Shown: positions 41,948 to 54,874, counted from the stretch's first letter. The stretch is DNA of 64,000 nt from Microvelia longipes (GCA_018340805.1 JACMZG010001908.1:32917403-32981402); one strand, 5' to 3'. A program made the numbers and translations. The notes: generated by a model from the sequence alone, not told the origin.

Positions 41948-42180
41948 CTCTCTCTTATCTATGCTACAAAACGTTAGAATTGACACAGACAGGAAAATAA
42001 CGTTTTCGATGAACTTGATTGGTTTACAATCCACGATAGTACATAGCATATACTCTCTCTTATCTATGCAATAAAACGTTAGAATTGACACAGACAGGAA
42101 AATAACGTTTTCTGTGAACTTGATTGGTTTACAATCCACGATAGTACATAGCAATACTCTCTCTTATCTATGGTACATAG
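41948..42180. repeat. Tandem duplication, ~105-bp unit, 2.2 copies
   Basis: Units begin CTCTCTCTTATCTATG at 41948, 42053 and 42157 and are nearly identical (AGAATTGACACAGACAGGAA, ACTTGATTGGTTTACAATCC). 105 bp is 35 codons, which explains a repetitive open frame. No reason to think it is translated. Confidence 0.9.
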
Positions 42181-42877
42181 GTGAATTATTTAAAATTATA
42201 CTCTGTGTCAGTTAATGGTCTCTCATTAAAATCGCAGTATAGAATTAAATTCTAATTAGGTACTTAGAATTATTGGACAAAGTATATCACAAGTTAATCA
42301 AGTGTACTTCCCTAATGACCATTTCAAATCAATTAACTAGCAAGGAACAAAAACCGTATGGACTTAATGAAACGGAACGAATAAAATTTAATCTTCTAAG
42401 GTTAACCAACCGTAAACAATTAATACAACTTTTAAAAAGGAGTACAAATGGCTTTAACATGATGTAAATATGAAATAGAGAAAAACGAGTGGGATGAAGT
42501 TGAAGTCAAGGTATATACGCCCTAGATGAGGCAAGTGAAAGCTGGGTTCTCTATCGGCTAAAAACATCAATGAGATATGGTACATTTTATCGTTAAAAAT
42601 AAAACCTTCTTTGCAAAGAATTTCTCAAGGTCCTTTGAGACAAGTTTATTATCTGTTCTTTTATAAAAGAACCATACCGCTAGCAGTGCCAATAAGCGGC
42701 TTGAATAAGTATACTTATCATACGGTCGAACGCGTAGACCGTACATGGCAATGTTAATCTAATGCTCGACCCAGGACGCTGTTAAGCAAATATTTAAATA
42801 TAAAAAATCGGGTTCACCTCGAACCACATCGAATTTGCTTAATATAATATAAGCAGAATATAAAATCACAAATAAAC
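42181..42877. other. AT-rich spacer
   Basis: No supported feature. Confidence 0.5.
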
Positions 42878-43028
42878 CAATAAGAATAATCGCTTTTTTA
42901 CTTTTTTTTATTGTAGGTCGGGTTTAGGGTTTAATAGTTTATTTACTTATTTAGTATAAGTAAATAACCTAATAAACCCTGAACACGACCTACAATAAAA
43001 TAAAGTGAAAAGGCGATTATTCTTATTG
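42878..43028. mobile_element. 151-bp fold-back element
   Basis: CAATAAGAATAATCGC, ATTGTAGGTCG and AGGGTTTAATAG on the left are mirrored by CTAATAAACCCT, CGACCTACAAT and GCGATTATTCTTATTG on the right, with arms of about 70 bp and a loop of only a few bases. Non-coding hairpin element or MITE. Confidence 0.8.
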
Positions 43029-43384
43029 AACAGAAATAGAGCGACAAGTAGTTGTAGCTGTTACACTATTTTGGCACTGAAAGCTGCTATATTTGTTTGG
43101 CGCAGTGACAACTCAACTCTTTGTTTTATTTACTAAGACATGTATGTTTTGTTAGATAATATTAGAGTGTTATTTGAGTGCACATAGAGTGCACTTGTTA
43201 ATGACCCTATTGGGTCTTGTTAAAGGTCTATTAAATCATGGTGGTCATGATTAAATAACCTGCAACCTGAAACCAGCATGATAGTAAATTATAAAACGAC
43301 ATGTATTAAAAATATGTTAAGTTAATGTATTTCTCCGCTCTTTAAAATAATAATAATAATATAATAATATCTTATTTATTGTGT
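43029..43384. other. Spacer
   Basis: No gene; TTAAATCATG / CATGATTAAA small hairpin at about 43232-43257. Confidence 0.5.
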
Positions 43385-44465
43385 AGCTTATTACAAGATA
43401 CAACATGTCAAATATTACATAATACATTATTATACAAGAAATTCTTTATAAATAAAAAACAGAGTTGAATTATTTTAGTATTCATTAATAGAGTAAAAGC
43501 CTTGCTGAACAAGAATTTCTTGACTGACTTTTTAAATGACTCAGCAGAGGCACAGTTGGTTTTAATATTATCAGGAAGTTTTATTATAACAGGAGATTGC
43601 AATATTATGAGGAGATGATTGAAACCTGGCTGTTCTACATTGTAGAGGGTAAGTTTGTTTTTATTCCTAGTATTTACATTATGTACATCCTTATGACTAA
43701 TAAACTTATCAGAGAACTGTACAATATATTTACATGCTTCTAAAATAATTATAGAGTATAGAGTCAATATATTATGTTTAATAAAAGAAGGTTTGTCTGA
43801 GTTTCTATAAGGAATATTAAATACTAATCTTAAAATTCTTTTTTGCAATATAAATACTCTGCAAGCTTGAGGACTTAAACCCCAGGCGAGCACGTGACTA
43901 GATAGATAAGGATATACTAATCCATGATATAACATTAATAGCACATTAGTGGAGTTGTAACTCTTTAATTTTCTAATAAGATGATAAGCGCTATTTAGTT
44001 TATTTACAATATTATTTACATGCATATCATATTTGTAAACCTAAAAGTTTAGTAATAGGAACAACACTTAATGGACTTGCATTTATCATAAACAGTAGTG
44101 GCCTGGAAATTATTCTACTACTGTAAACCATGGATACACTTTTATTAGTATTTATTACTAGACCGTTAGAAAAACACCATTTTACAAATAATTCACAAAC
44201 TAAATTAACATTTCTCTCTAACGTCTCTAGATCAGGTCCGTACACCAAGACTGATGTGTCATCAACATACATGATGACATGGCAATTTTTGCAATAAGTT
44301 TTTAGGAATTGAGGAAGATCATTTACGAATAAGGCAAAAAGCAAGGGCCCTAATATGCTGCCTTGAGGTACCCCGCACCCAACATTGAATTTTTTAGATT
44401 TATTACCTCCTACAAAAACACTAAAACATCTATTTAATAGAAAAGATCTGAGAAGATCATTTCAA
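43385..44465 (-). mobile_element. 5'-truncated non-LTR retrotransposon (RT C-terminal half)
   Basis: The minus frame reads LLRSFLLNRCFSVFVGG, then GVPQGSILGPLLFALFVNDL and IMYVDDTSVLVYG (catalytic Y-V-D-D). After a one-base shift near 44026 it continues with MHVNNIVNKLNSAYHLIRKL ... to a stop at 43408, the thumb and C-terminal region of ORF2. Endonuclease and ORF1 are absent (5' truncation near 44465). The 3' side ends in an (ATT)n-type microsatellite near 43340-43370, as in LINE clades with simple-repeat tails. It is a different lineage from the element at 6672-11907. Confidence 0.8.
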
Positions 44466-45064
44466 AATCATGTCAAAAAAGAAACCTTTAAAAAAAGAAA
44501 TATCCGAAGTAGTTACTTTATGCTTTTTCTTTATCGTGTTAACAAAGAACTAAACTGGGGGTAACGATAAATAAATGTTCAGGACCAAACATATGGGGAG
44601 AGTTAAAATCTTTAGAAGAGGGTAACAGAATTAAATGTAGCACTAAAATAAAAATCTTCTGATCATAAGTCGTCAATTTAGCATCATTAGAACTAGCTAA
44701 AGTGTAAAATTGAGAGTAAATAATGTGAGCATTATAGCAAATTTCCTTAGTTAAGTTGTATTTATTTATATTTATTACTTCTTCAAATGTTTCTACTGAC
44801 CATAGTAAAATTTATAAGAATAAAACTACGGAAAAATTAAAAATTTAATTTTTTAACTACATTTAGTGCACGCCATATTGAAACCAGTAGACTTCCTCTA
44901 GCACCGAGTAAAATGTGGTTTTAAATTTAAAGACATAATTTGCAGACAAAGGTGACGGTACAATTTATGGAATTCGAAAGGAAGTAAAGGTAAGGTTTAG
45001 TCAAAAAGCTCTACAGATATATTTAGCTTCCCTAACTTAAATTTCAAACGTCGTAAACTTCATA
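44466..45064. other. AT-rich spacer
   Basis: No supported feature. Confidence 0.5.
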
Positions 45065-45440
45065 TACGGGCATTATACCGTAGGTATAGAAAAGTATTGT
45101 GTTTGAAAAAAAAATCGAAACCGGGATGTCACCGGAATTATTCTTTTAAGGTATTTTTAACCTCTTAAGAGATTTTCACAAAGTTGTCTGTTGGATCATA
45201 AAAAAAATAAGCAGCATCGAGCATGGTCTGTGCCTCAATGGGTGACCGCTGAGGACTAGCGAAGCGAGGCAAAAGAGAGTTTGCTGTATACATTTGTCAA
45301 ATCGTATATTCTGAGGACGAGCAAAGCGAGTCCAAAGTAGGGAGAACGAGCGTAGCGAATCCGATGTAATGATGAAAAGTTCCGAGGTACTCCGTATCCG
45401 AACTTTTCCGACTTTTTTATTCATTTTAAAAGTGCCCGCA
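45065..45440 (-). repeat. F2 copy with 5S-like segment, shortened
   Basis: Plus-strand text ATACCGTAGGTATAGAAAAG, GGGATGTCACCGGAATTATT, then the 5S-sense segment at 45184-45248 (GGATCATAAAA, AATAAGCAGCATCGAGCATG, CAATGGGTGACCGCTGAGG), then GACGAGCAAAGCGAGTCC and GTTCCGAGGTACTCCG. The central body is deleted, placing the 5S-like part directly behind the outer module. Confidence 0.8.
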
Positions 45441-45539
45441 ACTGGAAACTGCATAATTTGTTTCTCATAGACAATATTTTTGTACAAGCAGACTGGCTTC
45501 TACGCAAGGAGTATATTTATGCTCCTTGATGGTACCGTA

Positions 45540-45675
45540 TTTATGAAATTCGGTACGGAGAATCTTGGAAGTTTTCCTCACCATATTGGGTTTGCTACGC
45601 TTATCCTCACTACTTCGGACTCGCTTTGCTGAGTGCAGAATATGGAAATCACCAAATTTTATTATTTCATATTGG
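45540..45675 (+). repeat. F2 head fragment
   Basis: TTCGGTACGGAGAATCTTGG, TTTGCTACGCTTATCCTCAC and TTCGGACTCGCTTTGCTGAG: terminal module only. Confidence 0.65.
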
Positions 45676-45724
45676 ATAAAAACGTAATTCTTCTGTAATG
45701 AGAATAAGCATTCATATTAAAGAG

Positions 45725-46550
45725 AGAAAAATCGGGTACGGGGTACCACGGAACTTTTCCTCGTCACATCGGTTTCGCTACGCTCATCCTAACTATTTCG
45801 GACTTTTTATGCTTATCCTCTCTCTTTTGGGCTCGCTTCGCTCCTTCTCAGATTGCAAATACATCCCTTTTATTCCCAGCGGTCAACCATGCAGGGACTG
45901 TCCTCCTCGAGGCTGCTTAACATCAATGATCCAACAAAGACCGTAAAAGTAATACGGTTTTTTAATAAATATAAAAAAATAAAAATAAATATCCATTTAT
46001 TTGCACAATAATTTAACAATTAAATAAGAAAGCTTTTTTAATAGCGTATTGAAATGAAACCAAATCCACTTATTTATTACAACACTTTTAATTACCCTAT
46101 TTATTGGACAAACTTGTACCAAATGTCAACTGAATTGAATCATTTTTTTTAATTTTAAACTTTTTTTAAAAAAAAAAAACGTATTCAGATCAATCTATAA
46201 ATATTGAATTAATGCTGATAATAAGATGAAACTTGGCAATCTTGTTGGTTATGACTAAATGCGTGCTAAATTTTAAATCGATTAAATAATTTTTCCTTTG
46301 CTGAGTCATTTTTCCGGTTAATGCCGTCATTAAAATATTATTTTCCTAATACTTGCAGTACGAGTACAACTAGACCTAAAGATTAAATTTCGTACGAAGT
46401 TTTAACTATAAACATACTAGGGAGCTACGCTAATAACCGACATGCACACATACAGACAGACAACTTCCTAAAACCACTCAGGAGGCTATAAAAACGTTTA
46501 AAACGGAAAATTCCGGTTTCATCCCGGTTTTTTCATTATACGTTTCCTAC
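45725..46550 (+). repeat. F2 copy with 5S-like segment
   Basis: AAATCGGGTACGGGGTACCA head, GGCTCGCTTCGCTCCTTCTC, minus-strand 5S-like part at 45876-45938 (ATGTTAAGCAGCCTCGAGGA; GTTGACCGCTGGG), body, CGTCATTAAAATATTATTTT and GGAGCTACGCTAATAACCGA to GGTTTCATCCCGGTTTTTTC. Confidence 0.8.
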
Positions 46551-46724
46551 ATAACTACGTTATGAATGAGAAATAGAATATTAAAAACAGTCCCAAAAGG
46601 TCTACGCATCCTATAATGCATATTATGTATACATTCACTACTAACTTTTTTCTATTTTTAGGTTATAAAAGTGCTGAAACGTTAATGATAAGGAGTTAAA
46701 ATTATTGATATCACAATGCTTCCC

Positions 46725-46943
46725 CTACTTGTTATAGGAGACAGGAAGCAATAAGGGTTTACTAGATAAACAGAAAAAGTCGGTTTTGTTTACTTGAAAG
46801 TAGTTTTGAACGAGAGTGAATTCCACGACTCCATTTTTGGACACTATGTCGGAGTTGTATCCCGTAGGTGGCATTACCATTCCGGTTTCAAACGTTTCAA
46901 AGAGTGGGACGTTATGATTTCGAGAACTAACTGGTCGTAGTGA
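46725..46943 (-). pseudogene. Unrecognised 72-codon open frame, probable repeat relic
   Basis: Between TAA and TAG the minus strand is open for 72 codons, including FETFETGMVMPPTGYNSD, IVSKNGVVEFTLVQNYFQ and KTDFFCLSSKPLLLPVSY. The composition looks like a real protein but I do not recognise it. There is no ATG near the start and no clear acceptor. The neighbourhood (an F2 copy on one side, a fold-back element on the other) suggests a transposon fragment. Confidence 0.25.
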
Positions 46944-47036
46944 TTACATTTGAAGAAATCTGGTCACTATGAATTCCAAGGAATTAAGCTGTATGACCAC
47001 GATAATGATGACAGAAAAACATATGGTAGAAAATAA

Positions 47037-47350
47037 CATTTATTATTTCATATTATCGAGTTTTGCAAAACGAAAATACGAGTGACTCCAAGAAAATGTA
47101 ACAAGAAAATACTATCATCACAAGGAACTGTTTCATCATTTGACTTTCGTCATAATTAATGGATAGACATATTGTAATGTCCCACTCTGTTTCGTTACGT
47201 TTAATTGATAAGTCGGTGTCCTCATGATTAGACGTAACGAAACAGAGTGTGACATGACATTATGCTGAGGCATCAATAATGACGAATATCGTATAATTTC
47301 CTTTGTAACATTTCCTGGGCGTCGCTCGCATAATTATGTTATAGAAAAAA
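47037..47350. mobile_element. Fold-back MITE (same family as 19119), copy 3
   Basis: GAGTTTTGCAAAACGAAAAT, GGAACTGTTTCATCATTTGA, AATGTCCCACTCTGTTTCGT and, mirrored, ACGAAACAGAGTGTGACATG, then ATTATGCTGAGGCATCAATA and GCGTCGCTCGCATAATTATG. More diverged at the ends than copy 1. Confidence 0.7.
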
Positions 47351-48295
47351 CATTAATGCCGACATAGTGAATATATCTTATTACGGTTGGGCCATTAAAA
47401 GTTGTGAAAAGTTAAAAAAGTGGTTTAATTTGATTTGAAATTAATACAAGGAATCTTATAATCAGCATTTATTTTTTGTTTAGTTTTTATTAGTGTAGTG
47501 TTAATATCCTCTCTACAGAACTTTTCAAGTAACCATAAAAGTACTACATTTATTGTTCTTTATTAAGCAATTTTGAGGTTTCCTTACTTCCTACTGGCTA
47601 TATTTAAAATACTATACTTTTACACAATTCTTATAATTGTTCTCATAATTTTGTATTTTTATATTTGTATTTATACCCAATACATTTACTACTTTTAAAG
47701 TAAACATTGAAGTATCAAATTCATTGTTCTTATCAAGGTTATTTTGATGTTTCCTCAAAAAACCTAATTCTTCATTATTGGTTAAGAATTTAAAATAGTG
47801 TATACTTTAAATTAATAGAGAATTTTAGGGGTTCCTTAGTTCCTATTATTGTTTAAGTATTTGAAAATTATCTCACTACTGTCTGGAGTAGAAATTTAAT
47901 TTTTTTATACTTTGACAAATCATAACTAAGAGAGATAGCTAGAAGAAGGGCTTAACGATGTAGCTTGCTTGGATCTACCGCATTCCTTTAATTACTATCA
48001 GCGCCGCTACTATAAAGTAGAGATCTCGAAAACAGCCTTACTACCAGATTATAGTCAGACAAGAAAATATAATTAAAAAAATTTAAAGAAACAAAAAAAT
48101 AAATAGTTAATTTCTAATTTAAATCTTAAAGAGTTGGCAACCTTAGATCTGATAATTTGAAACCTCAATAAAACGTCTAACTAATTATTTGAATTTTATA
48201 TTAGTTAAAGTTGCCATAAAAATAATTAAAAATAACTAATTTCATTTTACTTTTTTATCCCCACCTACACAATTTTTGTATTTATCTTTTAAATT
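47351..48295. other. AT-rich spacer
   Basis: No supported feature. Confidence 0.5.
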
Positions 48296-48460
48296 TCATG
48301 TCTGGATTAAAAGTTGAGCACTAGCTAAAGAAAACATCGTACAGATTACAGTTTTAAATATAGAACTGGGCAGCAAATCAAGCTGGTGCCAGAAAATCCT
48401 TCTGTTCTCGTAAAAACATCCGTACCGTTTATCTGGGTCAATTGCCTCGGTTAGCGTGGA
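48296..48460 (-). CDS. Candidate terminal exon, unknown product
   Basis: After a good acceptor (tttgtttacactctag) the minus frame reads STLTEAIDPDKRYGCFYENR, then RIFWHQLDLLPSSIFKTVIC, and continues to a TGA after 54 codons. Composition is protein-like and the stretch is less AT-rich than its surroundings. No family was recognised, no AATAAA is close by, and the opposite strand is also partly open, so this may be chance or a transposon relic. Confidence 0.25.
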   Translation of the reverse strand, partial: STLTEAIDPDKRYGCFYENRRIFWHQLDLLPSSIFKTVICTMFSLASAQLLIQT

Positions 48461-49735
48461 CTAGAGTGTAAACAAATCTCCATTTTCTAATAAATTTTCT
48501 GCTATTTTAAATAAAAGGGGCGTAGATAATATAAACATATTAGAAATAGATTTAAGATCAATATTGTGAAAAAAAAATTTAGTTAGCCAAAAAAAATATA
48601 GCTATTATCGACTAAAATTACCTCTAAAACAATTTAGCTCAACCCAATTACCGAGAAAAAAGTCAATGAAATTAATTCAAAAAAGTAATTAATTCATTAA
48701 ACAGTAAAAAAGAAAAGAACTTGATAGCTAATTTTCTATTTGGACGAATACTACAAAGAAAAATCTATCATACAAACTCACACAGTCTATACTTGTAAAC
48801 GCGCTTAGTTACAGGAGGGTGTGCTTAAATAATAAAAAACATAAATTATTAATTTAACTCTATTAAATTAATTTCCAACGTTGAGGATATACTGACGCTA
48901 TGATTTTCGTATTACCGGAATTGATTTGTCCTTATTTAACTTTTTGCAGGAGCTAATTTGTTTTTAATGAATCCTTTCTTGGTCAAATTTTTATGTAACC
49001 ATTACGTTACATTTCTCTACGTTTGGTGTAATAAGGTGCAATAAGAGAGGGCATAGCCTATCTCAATACATTGAGAGGCCTGAAACATCTTTTTATCATA
49101 AAAATCTAAATCATAAATTCATCATTAAAGAAAAGATTTTATTGCTTGCACTGCTAGCGAAAGAATAGGCTTTATTTTTGATTTTGAGTTCATTTAGGTT
49201 ACACGCGTGCTGATCGCTCCACATTAAATCCAAATAATTATTGTATTTTGATAAAGTAATGAATCAAATAAATCGTTTTGAAATAGTTTTCAAATGAGTT
49301 CATAATTATAATATTCTCATAATAATCTGTGACTTTAGATTATTATTTAAGCAGAATAGTTGATAATTTACATAATAACTTAGAGTAATAAAGTCGCAGC
49401 TTACATCCTACGTGCCCAGTAAATGCATTCTTAAAATTGAAATTCAATGAGCTATATTGTACAAACGTTATGATTTATCAATGCAAAATGCCTTATTAAC
49501 TTTATTTACGGCAGTAGTAACAAATAAAAACATTTATTGGGCCCAGTTCTAATTAACTTATGTATTGGAGAAGGTGCAATTACAACGAGCAACAGACAAA
49601 CAAATACAAATCGCATTTTAAAAATATGCCTATTTGTATGGGTTTATCATCTTAGCTCCATGCGTTTATGCCGAAGACTTTAAACTTTGGACGAAATTAA
49701 TCTTTAGGCCTATTTGTGCTTTCCAAAACACACAC
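48461..49735. other. AT-rich spacer
   Basis: No supported feature. Confidence 0.5.
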
Positions 49736-49737
49736 AT

Positions 49738-49790
49738 AATATATATATATATATTTATATATATATATATATATAATATATATATATATG
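49738..49790. repeat. (AT)n microsatellite
   Basis: AT dinucleotide tract. Confidence 0.9.
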
Positions 49791-50139
49791 TTTTGTTGTT
49801 TTGTTTTTTTAATGTTTTTATTGATATTTCATTTCTCAACGAAGTTGATTTCGTTAACTTATTTTAGTGATATTTAATTTAATTTTAGCCATTTTATGTT
49901 AGGTGTGTTTAATTTACGTTTATGTTATGTTATTTATGTTATGTGTTTTAATTTGTTGTTAATGTAGTGTTTGTTTATTTTTGATTACATGAAGATGTCC
50001 ACAGTGTTGGGTGAAATGCTCTAATCTATATATCATTGCTAACTTATAGATTAGTTAAGAAAATATTAAAGCATATGTCATCATATTAATTCTTTAAAAT
50101 TTGTGAGTTCTATAAACTTAAAAATATACAACAGAAAAA

Positions 50140-50715
50140 TTACTGGTTGTTTTCTTTTTTGGTCATTTATAGTGGTCGTATCGATTCCGGACCGGTTCTA
50201 TTCGATTAAGCACCCCTAAAAACTTGCATCAATAATAATAAATAAAAGGGTTTCACTACCAAATAACTTTAAAATAAACAAAGCTGGCTTTTAACCCTAA
50301 AAAGGTCATCAACCGTACGAGTTAGATGAAGAAAAATATCTTTGTCTTTAGTCTCAACAATGAAAAGATTTAGATCTTTCCTTCATCACACCGGCACTGA
50401 CGATGACGATTTCTGGGGTTGAAAGCCGGCTTTGTTTTGCTATAGAGTAATTAAATGGAGAGACTCTTTTATTATACTCTTTTATTATACGATTAACTCC
50501 TCTAACCGTTTTTTAATAATAGATTAAGACTTATTTTCTGGTGAAAAATTTAACTCAGAAACCAGGTTAATGACGTACAAACACCTGGTTTTCATTAGGG
50601 TTCGTGTCCCTCCCAGTTTTTCCCCAAGATTTTTTTAAACTGATTGGAATAAGAAAATTTATCGTTTGAAAGATAGTATGTTTAAAGACAATGTCTAGGA
50701 TTACATATAATATAT
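50140..50715 (+). repeat. F1 half copy, split by a fold-back element
   Basis: GGTCGTATCGATTCCGGACC and TTCGATTAAGCACCCC at 50170-50215 continue after the insertion at about 50520 with CAGAAACCAGGTTAATGACG, ACACCTGGTTTTCATTAGGG, TTCGTGTCCCTCC, then GAAAGATAGTATG and GTCTAGGATTACATATA leading into (AT)n. Confidence 0.75.
50228..50492. mobile_element. Fold-back element inside an F1 copy
   Basis: ATAAAAGGGTTTCACT, ACAAAGCTGGCTTTTAACCC and TAGATGAAGAAAAAT on the left pair with ATCTTTCCTTCATCA, GGGGTTGAAAGCCGGCTTTGT and the AGACTCTTTTATTAT stretch on the right. About 265 bp, non-coding. Confidence 0.7.
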
Positions 50716-50832
50716 CTATATATATATATATTTTATATAATATATAATATATATATATATATACATATATTTACATATATTTACGGATTTCAAATATGTA
50801 TATATATATTTATATATATATATATATATAGT
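50700..50832. repeat. (AT)n with ATTTAC interruptions
   Basis: Microsatellite at the F1 end, as at 1565. Confidence 0.9.
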
Positions 50833-52796
50833 TCAATACGTCTATGAATTATTATTAAATCATAAATAAATAATGAATGAAAAAAATTTATAAAATCTAT
50901 TTCATGCAAATAAAGGTAAGAAAGAAATATTTGGGCGAGCCTGGGCTGATGACGGGACATGACAGTGACAGGGGTACCAATATTTCATAACTCGGAGTAG
51001 TTCAAGGATTCCTTACCATACTAGGCCTTAAACTTGTTGGTAAAACTGCACTTTCTTTTGTTTTATATTTAAATTAAAAAAAAAAAACTATGTTAACAAG
51101 GATTGTTATGCATATTATGACCTTTCATTTGACTTTTCAATTAAATAATTAAAAAATTGCTAATACATGAATAATTAATATGATATATGATAAATTGCTA
51201 ATACATGAATAATTAATATGATATGATAAAGACCTTATAATATAGACTAGAATTGTTGTAAGTTAACAAGCTTAATAAAAAAAACAGACACTTGAATTTA
51301 AAAAAAAATACCTTGCCGAAAGGATAAACTTAATAATAACTAGAATAAATCCTTGGCAACTAAAGAACATATTTTCGAAACCAGATTCGCGAGACTGCTT
51401 GGGTCGCGGAACACTATGACTATACCGTGGCTACTTCTAGGCCTCATTATAAACCCATAATTGTCAAATGCCTACTATGTGTCGAGTGGCTTCTTCGCGA
51501 CCAACCTGGTGGCCTTTGTTGAGCCCACCCTCAAAAAACTATAATCGATTCCCTACTACCCCCTCCACGTATTTAAAAGTTTTTATCATAAATTACAGGA
51601 TTCTAGACTAGACGGTAAATAGTTACTTTTATAACCGTTTGGACTCATTTTCAGAAACCGACTTATTTATATAATATAATTGATGATATTACACTAATAA
51701 GACATTAAAAATCACTCCAGTTTACTTCATATTCTGACTATATTATTTCGTACCTACCCTCGATACATATTCATGTTAAATTGACACTAAAACAGAGAAA
51801 TGAAAGACAATACTTGCTCGACTAGTTACTGTTAATAATAATAACCAAAATGTATGGTAACTTGGAGAAAAATTAAATTATAAAGTAAATTAGTAGGCCC
51901 ATCATGAATTATATTGCAATCATAGTACTTACACAAATTCGAATAACATCCTATTTATTCTTTTGTTTTCCACACCTACAATGCTTAATTAATAAAAGCA
52001 ACTCTACTTTAAGTTAACTTTATTTTAACCTTAATTAAGAACTAGCAACATATATTGACATTAAATTATATGTGATCTCATTTATGTATAATTTAAATTA
52101 AGAAACATTTCAATAAATTCAGCCGGTATTTACTAAACAATTATAAGATGCACAAAGTTAACCCGTAATAAGATGAAAAAGCAGCTTATGATGTCATTTA
52201 CAATAATATGGTACAATAAACTCAGATCTGATAAAAGAAATGACAAGTATACAACTCCACTCTTAATTACCACTGATTAAAACGCATTGGACCAATATAT
52301 TACTCTTGATTCTTATTACAGCATAATACTCTCTACAGACATATTGGGTTAATTTATTTCTTCTAGAATCCTAACTATGTCGTGTCAAACCATAAAACTC
52401 TCCCTATATAATGTTACTGCATTTAAAATTAAAAATGACATCACAAATAGTCATCTGTAAGAGTTCCCCCTCTTGATTGGGTTAATTTTAATACAATTTA
52501 AGAATGGTATACACAAGAAAAAAATTAAATATAATTTAGTTAATTTTTAAATATAATATACATGGTGTAAATATAATAAAATATTGTCCCCTAAATTGTG
52601 TATAACAAATACATTTTCGCACAGTTTGCCTGCAAATCTAATTCCAAAGCATGAGCAAACATTTAAAAATATTGGATCAGTAACTTTAACCTTAAAATTT
52701 ATTTTATTTTAGTCTGGTCAGAGCGCGATGGTAAATTCACGTTTATTAAATTTATACATAAATACTTAAGAAGTGTTTTTAAGTATTTTTAATTTT
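50833..52796. other. AT-rich spacer with a GC-richer island
   Basis: No supported gene. A direct duplication of ATTGCTAATACATGAATAAT and its continuation lies at about 51156-51225. 51360-51580 is GC-richer with short protein-like frames on both strands but no convincing exon borders. Confidence 0.5.
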
Positions 52797-53645
52797 CCTC
52801 ATTTTTACCGTAGGTATATAGGAAAAGTATTGTGTATGCAAAAAATATCCGAAATCGGGATGTCACCGGAATGATACGTTTCAGGTGTTTAGAAGGCCTC
52901 CTCAGTGGTTTTCACAAAGTTGTCAGTCTGTATCGGTATGTGTATGAGTATATGTGTGTGTCTGTCATCATCGTAGCTCCTAAAGTCTATTTATCTTAGA
53001 GAGTCGAAACTTTATACAAAAATCAGTATATCAATGTAGTTGTATAACAATAATGACTGAAAGTATAAAACGCGGAAAAAGGATGCAATCAGATTGAGAT
53101 TTAGCACGCATTTAGTAAAGTATAAGACCAACATCTTTGCTAAGTTTCATCAAATTATCAGCATTAGTTCAAATTTTATCGAATGACTTTTGTACGATTT
53201 TTAAAAAATTGGGAAAAATCGAGTACGGGGTACCTCGGAACTTTTCCTCATCACATCGGATTCGCTGTGCTCATCCTCCCTATCCTCAGAATGTACAACT
53301 CGCCAAAGGTACGCAACACCTATTTCGAATCGCTTCGATCGTCCTCAGATATTAAATTCATTTATTTCATCCCCGGCGGTCACCCATACAGCACAGACAG
53401 ACAATTTCACAAAAACCACTCAGTAGAGGTTGAAAATTAAATGTGTCTGGATAATTCCAGAAACATCTCGGTTTCGGATTTTTTTGCAAACAAAGTACTT
53501 TTTCTATATACCTTCGGTATAAATAATAAAAGTAAAAATTGTAAAACAATCCAACTCAGTTGAAATTTAGTACAAGTATGTACCTTAGTACGTAATAAAT
53601 AAGTACACTAAGTTTCGTTTCAATAAAACTTGTACATCTATTACG
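52797..53645. repeat. F2 cluster: inverted, direct and inverted fragments
   Basis: 52797-53215 is F2 in the minus sense (CCGTAGGTATATAGGAAAAG ... GACTTTTGTACGATTTTTAA). 53216-53540 is plus (GAGTACGGGGTACCTCGGAA, then a truncated 5S-like GGCGGTCACCCATACAGCAC fused to AGACAGACAATTTCACAAAA). 53541-53645 is again minus. It looks like recombination between copies. Confidence 0.75.
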
Positions 53646-54874
53646 TGTATAATAAGGGAAAAACTTGGCCTTATAGTCTTTCGAAAATGGCCTCCCCCTT
53701 CCCCTGTAAAATGACTCTTTACGAGTTCAAATTTACTAATTTTTACGCTTAAACCCGTAGGGTCATATTAGCGTTATGATAACTTTTTTTACCAGAAATC
53801 TATGATATATGTCAAACGATAGTTTGATGAAAAATTACCAGAGTTTTATCTTTTCAAATTCATATAACATATGAAAATATTTCGACCTATAGCTCTCTCA
53901 AATGTTTTGTGTTCAAGGGGTGACATCACTCAATTTAGAAATGGTGGTTTAAAACATTTTTTGTCACGAATAAATTTGCTATAAAGATAAGGTTTCTTTA
54001 TACAAGGTGTTATATAAAGATACTATGGAAACAAGAAAGTACGAATAAGTCAAAATAGACATGCTAATATTCTTAATCATGATGTGGTAAATATATAATT
54101 TGGCACAAGAGGTGAGAAATTATTAAAACAAACAACATATTTTATTTGCTTTTGGTGGTTTAACATCTTAACCAATAGTTGAGCTACTGCTTTAATTAAA
54201 TTATTCTATAAATTACAGTAATCTGTTATTAATTTAATAATATAGCCGGTATTCAAACAAGGTAATAGAGAAACCAGTTATGTTGAGGAGTAGAGGTGTA
54301 GGTGTCAAGTCCTGTCTACAGAAAAAGGAAATTGTTAATTAATCTCAGTTTGTATTTTACACAAATTTTTTCTTTAAAGAAATTATTAAGTGTAATATAG
54401 TTTTACTAGGTAAGTTATTGTTATTATAAGTTTTAAGTATTTTAAGGAACTTGATGTTCAGCCTTGGATATACTTTGTCCAAAAAGAAATGTTGTAGAAC
54501 CCAACCATGATGATTTAAAACGAGAGTGAAAATGAGAAAACGAGAGATAACACAGGAAAAACCCAGGGAAAAAATGTGGAAAAAGAGACTTAAAACTTCA
54601 TCCTAAGACCAACCTGCGAAGTACTAACCTCAGATTAAATTTCAGTCTTTATAGTAGTCAGACATCTTTTATACCTTTGAATACTGTTTTTTTATTAGAT
54701 AACATCAAGGTAGTTTGATCACACCCGTTTGCTAAATAAAGTTATATGTTATATGACTCCATAAATTTCTAAAAAAAAATTGTATACTGTGCAAACAAGC
54801 CTACGAATTCATAAAAAAATAGAAATAGTTTATAATCCTTCTTATTTTACCTAAAACTTAAAAACATGTTAACA

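Noticed and set aside
51360..51580. GC-richer island with short frames on both strands (for example AYYVSSGFFATNLVAFVEPT on plus)
   Set aside because: No frame is long enough and no splice pair is convincing; probably a transposon relic.
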